Assembly (NCBI GenBank): GCA_012728875.1
Contig: JAAYEF010000003.1
Coordinates: 1 to 45,345, forward strand
DNA: 45,345 nt
Source of the DNA: Candidatus Cloacimonadota bacterium
GTDB lineage: Bacteria > Cloacimonadota > Cloacimonadia > Cloacimonadales > Cloacimonadaceae
Reading direction: 5' to 3'
Position numbers and translations under genes: made by a program. Under the pieces are notes generated by a model. It made no database searches. It was given only the letters and a program-made list of their open reading frames with translations, and had not been told where the DNA came from. Positions 33,624 to 41,813 of the stretch are shown piece after piece; the stretch's first letter is position 1; each line of letters begins with the position of its first letter.

Positions 33624-36166
33624 AAAATCAATGCTATGGGGACGTAGATTCGTTTTTGATGCAGCTTTTGCAGGACGGCTCTTTCAACAAGAATATCGTG
33701 GCACGACAAAGCTTGGAGGAAAGCCAGGCACAGTGGTCGGAATTTCCTCCTCAAAGCCGCCCGGAACTTTTGGAACTGCTTGCCGACAGGGGACTTAAGC
33801 GCCCCTACCATCACCAGCGGGAAGCCATCGATGCTGTGCTTCAAGGCAAGAACACCGTGCTCAGCACCGGAGTGGCCAGCGGGAAAAGCCTCTGCTACCA
33901 GTTTCCCATTCTCCAGGGTCTGCTGAATGACCCTTCATCCCGATCCCTGCTGCTTTTTCCCACCAAAGCCCTCGCCCAGGATCAACACCAGAAGATGAAC
34001 GAACTCTTGGAATCCCTCAAAAAGCGGGTTCCCACACTCTCCCAGCTTAAAAACGGAATCTATGACGGAGACACTTCTGCCGAAGCGCGGCGCGGCATCC
34101 GCGGTCAGGCTCGGCTCATCTTTTCCAACCCCGACATGCTGCATGTGGGCATTTTGCCGAACCACAGCCTCTGGGCGACTTTTTTCTCCCGGCTCAAATA
34201 TGTGGTGATCGACGAAGTCCACACCTATCGCGGCGTTTTCGGTTCCCACTTTGCCAACGTTTTGCGCCGCCTGAAACGCATCTGCAGGCTTTACGGTTCA
34301 AACCCAGTATTCATCTGCACTTCAGCCACCCTGGCAAACGCCAAGCAACTTGCGGAAGAACTGCTGGAAAGCCCGGTCTGTCTCATCGACCAAGATTGTT
34401 CACCCCACGGCAGACGGGAATTTCTGATCCTGAACCCCCCGATTGTGGACGCCAGCCTTGGCATCCGGCGCAGCGCCATGATGGAAACCAGCAGGCTTGC
34501 CAAACGTTGGCTGCATGGACCCGGACAAGCCATCGCCTTTTGCGGACCCCGGCGTAGTGTGGAAATCCTCTACCTCCATCTCACAGACGACCAAACCCTG
34601 CGTCCGCGCGTGCGAAGCTATCGTTCCGGATATTTGGCAAAAGACCGCCGTGAAATTGAACAAGAACTGCGCGAAGGCAAGATCGGTATGGTGATTTCCA
34701 CCAACGCATTGGAACTGGGCATCGACATCGGCGGCTTGGATGCGGTTTTTCTAAACACATATCCCGGAACCATTTCCAGCACCAGACAGCAGGCGGGAAG
34801 AGCCGGGCGCAAGGGAAAAACCTCGCTGGCGATTCTGATTGCCAGTGCCAATCCCTTGGATCAATACATCTGCCAAAATCCGCAGTATCTCTTTGAAAAC
34901 AACCCCGAAAATGCACTCATTTCACCGGACCACACCGAGATCTTGCAAAGCCAACTGCTCTGCGCCATCCACGATCTGGCTTTTCTGGATGGAGAAGGCT
35001 TTGGCAGCCTTGGCCCGGAGCATATTCACCCCCATTTGGAAGTTTTGGTGCAAAACGGTTTGGCACGGCGTGCCCAAAGCCGCTATGTGGGCATTCCCGA
35101 ATCCTATCCCGCCTCCGAAGTATCCCTGCGCAACATCTCGGATCAGGTGCAAATCCTTGCTCAAGATGAACTTATCGCCTGGGTGGATGGCTCCAGCGCC
35201 CACTGGATGGCTCACCCCGGCGCCATCTATCTGGATCGCGGAAACGCTTGGAAAGTCAGGGAACTGAACCTCAAAAACGGCAAGGCATTGGTTGAGCCTA
35301 CAAACCTTGATTATATCACCCAAGCCCAGCGGAACACCCAGATCGAAGCCGACATCCCGCAAAACCGGCAAAAAGTGGCTGGTGGCTCGAAATATCTGGG
35401 CAAAGTAACGGTTACCACCACCATGACCGGCTTCAAAAAACTCAAATACAACACCCAGGAAATTTTGGGACGCGAGCCGCTGGACATGGAGCCAACTGTT
35501 TTGAACACAGTGGCTTGGTGGATTGGCATCTCGCCGGAAACGGTGGCACGGGTGAGCGCGCAAAAGCTTTGGAACAGTTCATCCAACGATTATGGCAGCG
35601 ATTGGGGCAGGATTTCCGTTCAAATCCGGAAGCGCGATGGAAATCTGTGCAAACACTGCGGTCTGCCCGAAACCGACAGCGCCCACCATGTCCACCATAT
35701 CATTCCTTTCAAAAAGTTTGCCAACGCCGAGGAAGCCAATGCGCCCGGCAATCTGGTTACGCTCTGTCCACGCTGCCATCACCTTGCGGAACAGGGGGTT
35801 AGAATGCAAAGCGGGCTTTCTGCACTGGGTTACCTTTTGGTGAATCTGGCGCCCTTTTTTGTGATGTGCGATCGCAAGGATATCGATGTTTTCACCGAGG
35901 ACAACTCCCCTCTGGCAAACGGAAATCCCGTTGTTCTGATCCACGACAACATTTCCGGCGGCATCGGACTCTCTCGCAAGCTGTTTCAGCTTCACGATCA
36001 AGTGCTTGCCGCTGCGTTGGATCTTGCAGAAAAATGTCCCTGCAAAGAGGGTTGTCCATCCTGTGTGGGTCCGGTTGCGGAAAACGGCGAAGGAGCCAAG
36101 GAAAATGCCATCGCCATCCTGCGGGAATTGACCCAAAACGAAAGCAAGGATGCTTCTGAAGCATAA
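33620..36166 (+). CDS. MrfA/YprA-like superfamily-2 helicase with an inserted HNH nuclease domain
   Basis: The 848-residue protein has a Q-type motif (YHHQREA, 63-69), Walker A TGVASGKS (83-90), DEVH (198-201), SAT (about 235), the helicase-C motifs LELGIDIGG and QQAGRAGRKG, and the MrfA-type C-terminal domain with CPCKEGCPSC (about 805-814). MrfA helicases translocate 3'-5' and act in repair of mitomycin C damage. Between the two halves of the C-terminal domain an HNH domain is inserted (about 666-726): RKRDGNLCKHCG, SAHHVHHIIPF, GNLVTLCPRCHH, with all metal ligands and the catalytic histidine apparent. The start is TTG 33620, overlapping the previous stop as TTGA; ATG 33659 is an alternative. 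It is probably a DNA unwinding and cutting enzyme for repair or defence (inference). Confidence 0.9.
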   Translation: MKNQCYGDVDSFLMQLLQDGSFNKNIVARQSLEESQAQWSEFPPQSRPELLELLADRGLKRPYHHQREAIDAVLQGKNTVLSTGVASGKSLCYQFPILQGLLNDPSSRSLLLFPTKALAQDQHQKMNELLESLKKRVPTLSQLKNGIYDGDTSAEARRGIRGQARLIFSNPDMLHVGILPNHSLWATFFSRLKYVVIDEVHTYRGVFGSHFANVLRRLKRICRLYGSNPVFICTSATLANAKQLAEELLESPVCLIDQDCSPHGRREFLILNPPIVDASLGIRRSAMMETSRLAKRWLHGPGQAIAFCGPRRSVEILYLHLTDDQTLRPRVRSYRSGYLAKDRREIEQELREGKIGMVISTNALELGIDIGGLDAVFLNTYPGTISSTRQQAGRAGRKGKTSLAILIASANPLDQYICQNPQYLFENNPENALISPDHTEILQSQLLCAIHDLAFLDGEGFGSLGPEHIHPHLEVLVQNGLARRAQSRYVGIPESYPASEVSLRNISDQVQILAQDELIAWVDGSSAHWMAHPGAIYLDRGNAWKVRELNLKNGKALVEPTNLDYITQAQRNTQIEADIPQNRQKVAGGSKYLGKVTVTTTMTGFKKLKYNTQEILGREPLDMEPTVLNTVAWWIGISPETVARVSAQKLWNSSSNDYGSDWGRISVQIRKRDGNLCKHCGLPETDSAHHVHHIIPFKKFANAEEANAPGNLVTLCPRCHHLAEQGVRMQSGLSALGYLLVNLAPFFVMCDRKDIDVFTEDNSPLANGNPVVLIHDNISGGIGLSRKLFQLHDQVLAAALDLAEKCPCKEGCPSCVGPVAENGEGAKENAIAILRELTQNESKDASEA

Positions 36167-36233
36167 TTCATTGTGAACATGAAGATTACCGCCCTTCCCA
36201 AAATCACAACTCACAGTTTTGACCGCTTTGGGT

Positions 36234-36358
36234 CTGCCTCTCCCTTGAGCCCAACTGATGTCGTTTTGCTCTGCCACCCGTCAGCCACCCGATTTTTTTT
36301 GGGGAGACACAAGAAAGCGAACCGGGTGACTACCCTGCTGGGGCCAAGGGAGAAGCAG
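36234..36358. repeat. Intergenic inverted-repeat element
   Basis: CTGCCTCTCCCTTGAGCCC (36234-36252) is the imperfect inverse (16 of 19) of GGGGCCAAGGGAGAAGCAG (36340-36358). Inside are two copies of GCCACCCG (36272-36290 region) and an opposed CGGGTGAC. A similar TTGAGCCCAAC ... GAGCCAAGGGA pair occurs at 20.76-20.87 kb. It could be a small palindromic repeat family. The right arm contains GGGAG, which may act as the ribosome site region of the next gene. Confidence 0.45.
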
Positions 36359-36366
36359 AGAATAAA

Positions 36367-37098
36367 ATGAAGAAAAGCAGAAGCAAACCCCATCAAGGCA
36401 AGCTTGAAATCCAGCGAGATCCTTACGATCCGTTCGTGCCTTCCCATGCCCGTGCCATCATTTTGGGCAGCACGCCGCCCGCCCGGTTTTGCCTGCCCAG
36501 CGATTTGGCCCTGCACCCCCGGGACATCGATTGGTTTTACGGTTCCTGTGATCGAGGCTGCAACACCTTCTGGGAAGCGATGTTCCGGGTTTATGATCCG
36601 GATGGACTCGCCGAACTGAATGACCTGCGTGATTTGGAACTGCCTCGTGAGGAAAAGACCCGGCGTCAGCGGGATTTTTTACAAAACTGGCTGAAGCTGA
36701 GATCACTTGGGATCATGGATATTTTGGATAGTTTTGAGCGCAGAGACGGAAGCGGCACCGATGCAAAGCTGAAACCGCTTTCATTTCGCGATCCGCTGCC
36801 TTTTTTGCAGGAAGCGCCCAAGGTTAAGGCTTTTTGCTGCACCAGCTTACACAAGGTTCACACTTGGCTGGGCAGGAGTTTGGCTTTGCATGGCATCCAA
36901 CTGGAACAGCGGGATGGGGAGTTTTGTTTTGAGCTCAAAGACGAAGCCTCCAAACCGCGACTAATCTGGGTTTATCGTCTTCCTTCGCCTTCACCCATCG
37001 GGCGGATCAGGTTTCCCAACCATCAGGCCTGGATGGAACATCTGGTGAGCGAATATCGCCGTATTTATGCCATGGCAGGGGTTTTATCAAATCAGTAA
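36367..37098 (+). CDS. Uracil-DNA-glycosylase-superfamily protein (deoxyinosine-glycosylase-like)
   Basis: The 243-residue protein resembles single-domain UDG-superfamily proteins of the Mug/deoxyinosine-glycosylase type. FVPSHARAIILGSTPPARF matches the first strand and active-site loop. FYGSCDRGCNTFWEAMFRVY is the substrate-pocket segment, and LPSPSPIGRI resembles the LPSTSP C-terminal motif. An inserted charged region (about 75-120) makes it longer than typical members. Such enzymes cut the N-glycosidic bond of damaged bases during base-excision repair. It lies 200 bp after the helicase-nuclease, so a repair neighbourhood is plausible. Assignment rests on motif order only; a non-catalytic relative is possible. 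Confidence 0.55.
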   Translation: MKKSRSKPHQGKLEIQRDPYDPFVPSHARAIILGSTPPARFCLPSDLALHPRDIDWFYGSCDRGCNTFWEAMFRVYDPDGLAELNDLRDLELPREEKTRRQRDFLQNWLKLRSLGIMDILDSFERRDGSGTDAKLKPLSFRDPLPFLQEAPKVKAFCCTSLHKVHTWLGRSLALHGIQLEQRDGEFCFELKDEASKPRLIWVYRLPSPSPIGRIRFPNHQAWMEHLVSEYRRIYAMAGVLSNQ

Positions 37099-37170
37099 AA
37101 AAGTCGTGACCAGCGGCTAAAAGCCTGGATTCACGCTTTGTGATAAGATTTCACGGCGCTCAACTGGGAC

Positions 37171-37848
37171 TTATTTTTTGAAAAGTTCCGGGTTTTCCTC
37201 GATGAATTGCTGGTGCAGCTTCCAAAGTGCAGAATCGTCTCCCTGCTTCCTTTTCGCATGGAAGTAGCCGGCAATGGAAACCGTCAGGGCGCCGACTGCA
37301 TCCACAATTAAGTCCAACATCGTGTCCATCACGCCCAAGCGCGTGTCCAAGCCCAGATCTCTGGCTTTTTGCATGTTCGCACCAAAGACGCCATCCACTG
37401 CAAATTCAAAGATTTCCCACAGCGCACCAACTGCCAGGGCAAAACAAAAACTGAACAGTGCCATGAAAAACGGGCTCAGGCGCACATGCATCTTTTTGCC
37501 CTTGTTCAAGGCGTAGATCAACAGGAAGCCAGTGTAACCCAAAATCACTGCTGAACTGCCATGCAGCAGGGTGTCCCACCATTTGAAGCGATAATAATAA
37601 TCATGAATTTCGCCCAGAAACATAGAGGCAAAAATGAAAAGCAGAGTCACAATCTGGAAAGGCGCCGGAATGCTGATCTTGGCACGTTTTGCCATCACTG
37701 TGGGCAGCATGAACAGCACAATGGTCAAAATCGAGGTGAAAAACATTTCCCAGGAATGTTCAATGAAATTATAGACCGCCGCGGCAAGGCTCAACGCCAC
37801 AAAAGCCAACCGCATATACTTTTCTATCTTCGCAAAACGTATTTTCAT
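37171..37848 (-). CDS. YjdF/DUF2238-like integral membrane protein
   Basis: The 225-residue protein has five to six transmembrane helices. It contains EIHDYYYRFKWWDTLLHGSSAVILGYTGF (residues split about a WWDTLLH core) and a WEIFEF...GLDTRLGVMDTMLDLIVDAVGA segment. These are marks of the DUF2238/YjdF family, whose function is not established. A basic cytoplasmic tail ends at residue 225. ATG 37848 is the natural start: its upstream promoter TTGACA-N16-TAAATT lies at 37908-37881, and a longer frame would run through that promoter. The first nine codons and promoter are duplicated at 43.8-43.9 kb. It converges with the glycosylase-like gene. Confidence 0.75.
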   Translation of the reverse strand: MKIRFAKIEKYMRLAFVALSLAAAVYNFIEHSWEMFFTSILTIVLFMLPTVMAKRAKISIPAPFQIVTLLFIFASMFLGEIHDYYYRFKWWDTLLHGSSAVILGYTGFLLIYALNKGKKMHVRLSPFFMALFSFCFALAVGALWEIFEFAVDGVFGANMQKARDLGLDTRLGVMDTMLDLIVDAVGALTVSIAGYFHAKRKQGDDSALWKLHQQFIEENPELFKK

Positions 37849-37923
37849 GTTTCCGTCTCTTCCCTTTTTATGTTTTGGCAAATTTATCCGCGCCAAGCAA
37901 ACTGTCAAGAAAAGCTTGGTTTT
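37821..37923 (+). repeat. 103-bp direct repeat, left copy (promoter and first codons of the YjdF-like gene)
   Basis: This segment matches 43809-43911 in the same orientation with about 99 of 103 identical bases by eye: one change after the start codon, two at 37890-37891 and one at 37902. It covers codons 1-9 of the YjdF-like gene, its ribosome site and the whole promoter. Confidence 0.85.
37881..37908 (-). promoter_or_regulatory. Promoter of the YjdF-like gene
   Basis: On the minus strand TTGACA (37908-37903), a 16-bp spacer and TAAATT (37886-37881) lie 33 bp before the ATG. The -35/-10 hexamers equal those of the hydF promoter. Confidence 0.65.
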
Positions 37924-38253
37924 CCAACTGGCATGGACTACAGCAAAATGAAAAAAAGGCATTAGATATGTAGTCAACCTTCCAAGTGGAGTCCTTGAAG
38001 ACAATTAATTTGAAATTGGCTCTTCCCTTTATAAGGAACGATGGAAAGCGATATTTCATTCATAACAGGGTATTGAGATTGAGCCTTCATATCGTACATG
38101 AAATTGAGCCAAATTAACTGCAGGAAATCCAATTATAGCAACCTTCAAACGCAATGGCTAAGCCATCTGAAGCAATTGTTAAGAAAACTTAACAAAAAAA
38201 AGCTTGTCAAATAAACAGGGTTTCATTCTTTATGTATTTGAAAGGGATATGAT
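37924..38253. other. Leader region of the response regulator, no gene
   Basis: 330 bp of A/T-rich sequence between the left direct repeat and the response-regulator ATG. It holds a perfect inverted repeat (38176-38195), a TTGTCA element (38204-38209) without a clear -10 at 17 bp, and AAAGGG (38241-38246) as ribosome site. No open frame is supported. Confidence 0.5.
38176..38195. promoter_or_regulatory. Perfect inverted repeat, possible operator or autoregulatory site
   Basis: TTGTTAAG and CTTAACAA (38188-38195) flank AAAA (38184-38187), giving an exact 8+4+8 palindrome. It ends 8 bp before TTGTCA at 38204 and about 60 bp before the regulator ATG. It is followed by an A-run, so it is not a plus-strand terminator. 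Two GTTAAG half-sites could bind an OmpR-type dimer, but this is inference. Confidence 0.45.
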
Positions 38254-38958
38254 ATGAATTTGGTATTTGTTGTTGAAGATAATCAGGATCTTCTAAGCAT
38301 TGAGATAAAGCTGTTGGAAGATAATGGTTATAGAGTTCGGGGTTTCCTCGATACTATTTCCTTATGGAACGGTTTGGGTGAGGAAACACCGGATTTGATT
38401 TTACTGGATTTGACGCTTCCAGACCGCGACGGGCTGGACGTCTGCCGGGATTTGAAGTCCGATCCCATTCTACGAGCTATTCCAATTATCATGGTCACAG
38501 GGAGGCTGGAACTGGATGACATTGTAAAAGGGCTGAACTTGGGTGCTGACGACTATATCTGCAAACCTTTCGAGCAGGAGGAGCTGCTGGCAAGAGTGCG
38601 AGCCATTTTACGCCGAAGCGCCCATCTTCCCCAAAACGGAACTGTTGAAATCGTACCTGGACTGAATCTGGATATCCAGCGCCAAGAATTAATTGACAAA
38701 GGCAAGAGGATCATTCTCACCCTCTCAGAATTCCGCATCCTGCAACTGTTAACCACTCGCCCGGAATGGGCTTTCCGCCGCAGTGAAATCCTGGACCACC
38801 TCTGGGGCGACGACAAGATTGTGGTAGAGCGTACTGTGGACGTGCATATCAGCAATCTGCGAGAAAAATTGGGCCGCCATGCCACTCTCATCCAAAAAGT
38901 TCATGGAGTGGGATACTGCTTCAAAGCCAAAAAAGGAAACACCGGTAATGAAGGCTGA
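38254..38958 (+). CDS. OmpR/PhoB-family response regulator (orphan)
   Basis: The 234-residue protein has a receiver domain with E8/D9, phospho-acceptor D52 (LLDLTLPD), T82 and K104 (CKPFE). A winged-helix output domain follows (about 130-225; TLSEFRILQLL, RSEILDHLWGD, ERTVDVHISNLREKLG, KVHGVGYCF). It should bind tandem direct DNA sites when phosphorylated. AAAGGG precedes the ATG. No histidine kinase gene follows; instead comes a short basic frame, then the four exported-protein genes that it may control. The inverted repeat upstream could be an autoregulatory site. The family is certain; signal and targets are unknown. Confidence 0.94.
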   Translation: MNLVFVVEDNQDLLSIEIKLLEDNGYRVRGFLDTISLWNGLGEETPDLILLDLTLPDRDGLDVCRDLKSDPILRAIPIIMVTGRLELDDIVKGLNLGADDYICKPFEQEELLARVRAILRRSAHLPQNGTVEIVPGLNLDIQRQELIDKGKRIILTLSEFRILQLLTTRPEWAFRRSEILDHLWGDDKIVVERTVDVHISNLREKLGRHATLIQKVHGVGYCFKAKKGNTGNEG

Positions 38959-39262
38959 TAAGACTATAACAATGGTTTTAAGACACATATTATCCTGTGA
39001 AACGATGTTCGGTATGAGGTATGGTAAAAAACTTGCAGAAATGACATCGACACTTGCCTGGACAGTTACAAAATTGTCGTCGCGCATAGACAAGAGCCGA
39101 AAACCCAAATATTATGATATGATGAATATTAACGAAAAAATGGCTGACCTGGGCGAAAAACAAAAAGATCAAAATATTGTTTCAACCCTACCTGTCAGGC
39201 TGACCAAAGTATTTAACTGCATTAAAACAATGCCTCTAAAGATGCAACCACAAAGACTATAG
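38948..39262 (+). CDS. Hypothetical small basic protein overlapping the response regulator
   Basis: A 104-codon frame starts at ATG 38948, 11 bp inside the response-regulator 3' end, and stops 40 bp before the first exported-protein gene. The product is basic and Met/Lys-rich (MKADKTITMVLRHILS..., SRIDKSRKPKYYDMMN...). No H-box, kinase or DNA-binding motif is recognisable and the ribosome site is poor. The position is where a histidine kinase would normally begin, so it may be a degenerate or replaced kinase region, or an unrelated small regulator. Codon use looks less gene-like than its neighbours. Confidence 0.4.
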   Translation: MKADKTITMVLRHILSCETMFGMRYGKKLAEMTSTLAWTVTKLSSRIDKSRKPKYYDMMNINEKMADLGEKQKDQNIVSTLPVRLTKVFNCIKTMPLKMQPQRL

Positions 39263-39302
39263 AGCCCCAATGGCTAAGATTGAACAATGAGGGAAAATAA
39301 GT

Positions 39303-40418
39303 ATGTATAAGAAATTGATTTTTATTGGATTGGTTTTATTTATAACTGTTTTGGGTGCTCAGGAACAAGTGCGCTACGCAGGTTTTTGTTTTTCGGGCAA
39401 TTATTCAGACATTCCAGACAGCTATCGATACACAAATCAGCTCATGAGTAGAGAAAACAAAAACGGCTTGAAGCTTTTAGAGCAGGAGTTTTTTCAGTAC
39501 TTTAATCAGAACAGCGAGTTTGGCAATTTCAAGCTTGTCTTTTCCGACGCGGATACAAAATATGCCATGGCTTTTACAATGATCCGTGAAAATGTCGATA
39601 TAGAACACTTGTCTGATATAACCAAGCTGATCTATAATCTTGGTTTTTCGCTGTATATACTGGATTTTGATGAAATGCGAGTGCTTCAATCCTATCCCAT
39701 CAAAGTGGCCTACCTGGATATCGTAAAAGGTAATCTGAAAACAAATTCGGATGCCGTCACTGACATGATTGTGGATACGATTCACAGTTTAATGCAACAA
39801 CAGGTAATGAAAAACCTCTCAACACGCATACCCGACATCAACTTGCAACAAAGTGGGACCCTTTCCATGAAAGTATCTGAGGTGATTTTTTCTGACCAAG
39901 CAAGAGAAGTAATTTCAAGCTTTCCCGGAGGTGAAGCCGCTTATGCAAATCTGATTGCGAACCAAGCCACAGAAAGTCTGGCGTTTGACCTGAATGTTTC
40001 CATGCTTCCCTTTTCGAAAGACTACACCGGGCAAAAAATGTCGCTTGCGTTTTCCGATGCCACGGTTCAGAATTTCGTCATCCCTCCAGCCAGCTACGAT
40101 CTGAAGATTACTATAGATAAATTTTATAAAGCTCTCAATTCGGAAAAGGGAAATGAGCAACTGTATATCTATGGGGCATATACCAATGTGAGCTTGTTCG
40201 ATTCCGATTTAGGTGATGTTTACTGGGATCAAGAAGTCAAGCACGGCGCAACGAAATACGCGATTAAAGGCCAAGTTGTGGATGACTTTGCCAACTACAA
40301 CGAAGTTCTACTGGCTACAGTTTCACAAACTTTGGTGGAAAGCTTGGCCAAAGACAAAAAATTGATGAGAGATAAAAAAGGTAAAAAAGGGGTGATCAGA
40401 CGATGTCAAAATTTCTAA
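39303..40418 (+). CDS. Exported protein of unknown family, first gene of envelope operon
   Basis: The 371-residue protein has a signal peptide (1-19, LVLFITVLGAQ). The mature part alternates strands and helices and shows no domain I know. A stretch KLIYNLGFSLYILDFDEMRVLQSYPIKV suggests a TolB-N or CsgG-like alpha/beta fold. It ends in a very basic tail (KDKKLMRDKKGKKG...). GAGGG lies about 10 bases before ATG 39303. Its last 16 bp overlap the next gene, so the two are coupled. With the following three genes it forms a set of exported proteins, probably periplasmic or outer-membrane. The A/T-rich start and codon use set it apart from genes left of 37.8 kb. Confidence 0.65.
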   Translation: MYKKLIFIGLVLFITVLGAQEQVRYAGFCFSGNYSDIPDSYRYTNQLMSRENKNGLKLLEQEFFQYFNQNSEFGNFKLVFSDADTKYAMAFTMIRENVDIEHLSDITKLIYNLGFSLYILDFDEMRVLQSYPIKVAYLDIVKGNLKTNSDAVTDMIVDTIHSLMQQQVMKNLSTRIPDINLQQSGTLSMKVSEVIFSDQAREVISSFPGGEAAYANLIANQATESLAFDLNVSMLPFSKDYTGQKMSLAFSDATVQNFVIPPASYDLKITIDKFYKALNSEKGNEQLYIYGAYTNVSLFDSDLGDVYWDQEVKHGATKYAIKGQVVDDFANYNEVLLATVSQTLVESLAKDKKLMRDKKGKKGVIRRCQNF

Positions 40419-41794
40419 GATTCATCTTACTAACCATATTATTACTAGGCTTGGCGGGCAATGTTTGCGCGCTTGTGAAAGTAAAAGCTAAAGGAGAAGT
40501 GGAAACAAAGAAGAAAAACCCTGGAGTAAAATTGGTCAAAGAGGCAATCAGATCTGGACAGGAACAGGCATTGAAAAAATGGTCGGTCGGATTGGACTCA
40601 CAGCGCCTTCAAATAATTAATGAGTTATGGACAGAAATCGTGAACGATTTGGATACCTATGTGATGGAAACTTCTCAGCTTAACGATGGTGAATGGGCAA
40701 ATGGAAAATGGATGATAAACTTGGAAGTTACTATCAACGACGCCCAAATTGAACAACTGATAAATCAGCGCTCTCAAACCAGCAGGCAGAATCAGGTAGA
40801 GACTTACCTCAGCTTTATCTATGTGGCGCGAGAGGTTAGCACCATCCAAATTTCCGCTGATACAGTGCAAAGTAATGTCTCCTCCACCAATTCCAACCAA
40901 CGGATCGTTGACAACAAAAGCCAAAGCAACATTTCGACCGATACTCAGGGAAACCTGAATGTATCTGTTAGAGAATCAGGAAGATCGGAAAAAAACACCC
41001 AGGTCGATCTGAAAGCGGAAGCCAACGTTACAGCAGACCATTCCAGGGATTCATACAGCAGTTCATCCAGTTCTACCAGCAACCGGGGAAACACCCAACG
41101 AAACGCAAAATCCAGCAATTTTGATTCATCACATAGTTCCCGCCTGAGCTCTGAGGGACACTTGGAATCCGATGTGGAGCAAGCCTATTCTTCCAGATCG
41201 GACACCAACGTTATGACAGATGGTACCAGCACGCAGTCTCGCTCTGAAGAATCAATTTTGAATATCAGCCACAGCAGAGAACAGCTTTCAGATTACAGAT
41301 CGTCTGGATATGTGGTCAAAAGTAGTGAAGGAATCAGTTATCGGGTCTTTAACCCCCAAGAAATAGATACTAAAGTAACTGAGATTTTTAACAAATCCGG
41401 ATTTGATGTCGTTCCTTGCTATGAAGTGGATATCGCCCCAGAATTTCTGGCCTATGATTTTGCCACTTTGAACGAGATTTCTAGCTCTACCCAGAAGGAA
41501 GCCACAGAACTTGCCCGCGACGCTGGACTGGATTTCCTGGCCATCGGAATGTTGGATCTCGGTCGCGAGGAAATTGACCCAGTAACTGGTTATTACAAAA
41601 TATATGCCAAGGTCAACGGGTACATCATGGATTTAAGGAAAAAATTCGCTGTCAAGATTTGCAGCGTAGGACCCGTCCAATATTGTGGCTGGGGAGAAAA
41701 CCCATCGGTGGCTAAAACCAACGCCCTAATTGAGGCATCACAAAAAGCATCGGTTGACCTCGTAGATCAGTTGCGAGTAAAACTTGGAATGTAA
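40403..41794 (+). CDS. Exported FlgT/LpoB-like protein with a long Ser/Asn/Gln-rich insert
   Basis: The 463-residue protein has a signal peptide (about 1-23). Residues about 25-125 (VKVKAKGEVE...AIRSGQEQALKKW...GKWMINLEVTIND) follow the pattern of FlgT-N/LPP20-like domains. Residues about 150-300 are low complexity, rich in Ser, Asn, Gln and Thr (a run of SYSSSSSSTSN type), likely disordered. The C-terminal part (about 310-463; VTEIFNKSGFDVVP, ARDAGLDFLAIGMLDLG, KIYAKVNGYIMDL) resembles the GNA1162/LpoB/FlgT-C nucleotide-free alpha/beta fold used by outer-membrane assembly factors. It overlaps the upstream gene by 16 bp. A cell-envelope scaffold or surface-structure assembly role is inferred. 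Confidence 0.6.
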   Translation: MSKFLRFILLTILLLGLAGNVCALVKVKAKGEVETKKKNPGVKLVKEAIRSGQEQALKKWSVGLDSQRLQIINELWTEIVNDLDTYVMETSQLNDGEWANGKWMINLEVTINDAQIEQLINQRSQTSRQNQVETYLSFIYVAREVSTIQISADTVQSNVSSTNSNQRIVDNKSQSNISTDTQGNLNVSVRESGRSEKNTQVDLKAEANVTADHSRDSYSSSSSSTSNRGNTQRNAKSSNFDSSHSSRLSSEGHLESDVEQAYSSRSDTNVMTDGTSTQSRSEESILNISHSREQLSDYRSSGYVVKSSEGISYRVFNPQEIDTKVTEIFNKSGFDVVPCYEVDIAPEFLAYDFATLNEISSSTQKEATELARDAGLDFLAIGMLDLGREEIDPVTGYYKIYAKVNGYIMDLRKKFAVKICSVGPVQYCGWGENPSVAKTNALIEASQKASVDLVDQLRVKLGM

Positions 41795-41813
41795 AAAAAC
41801 AAAGGAGAAAACA

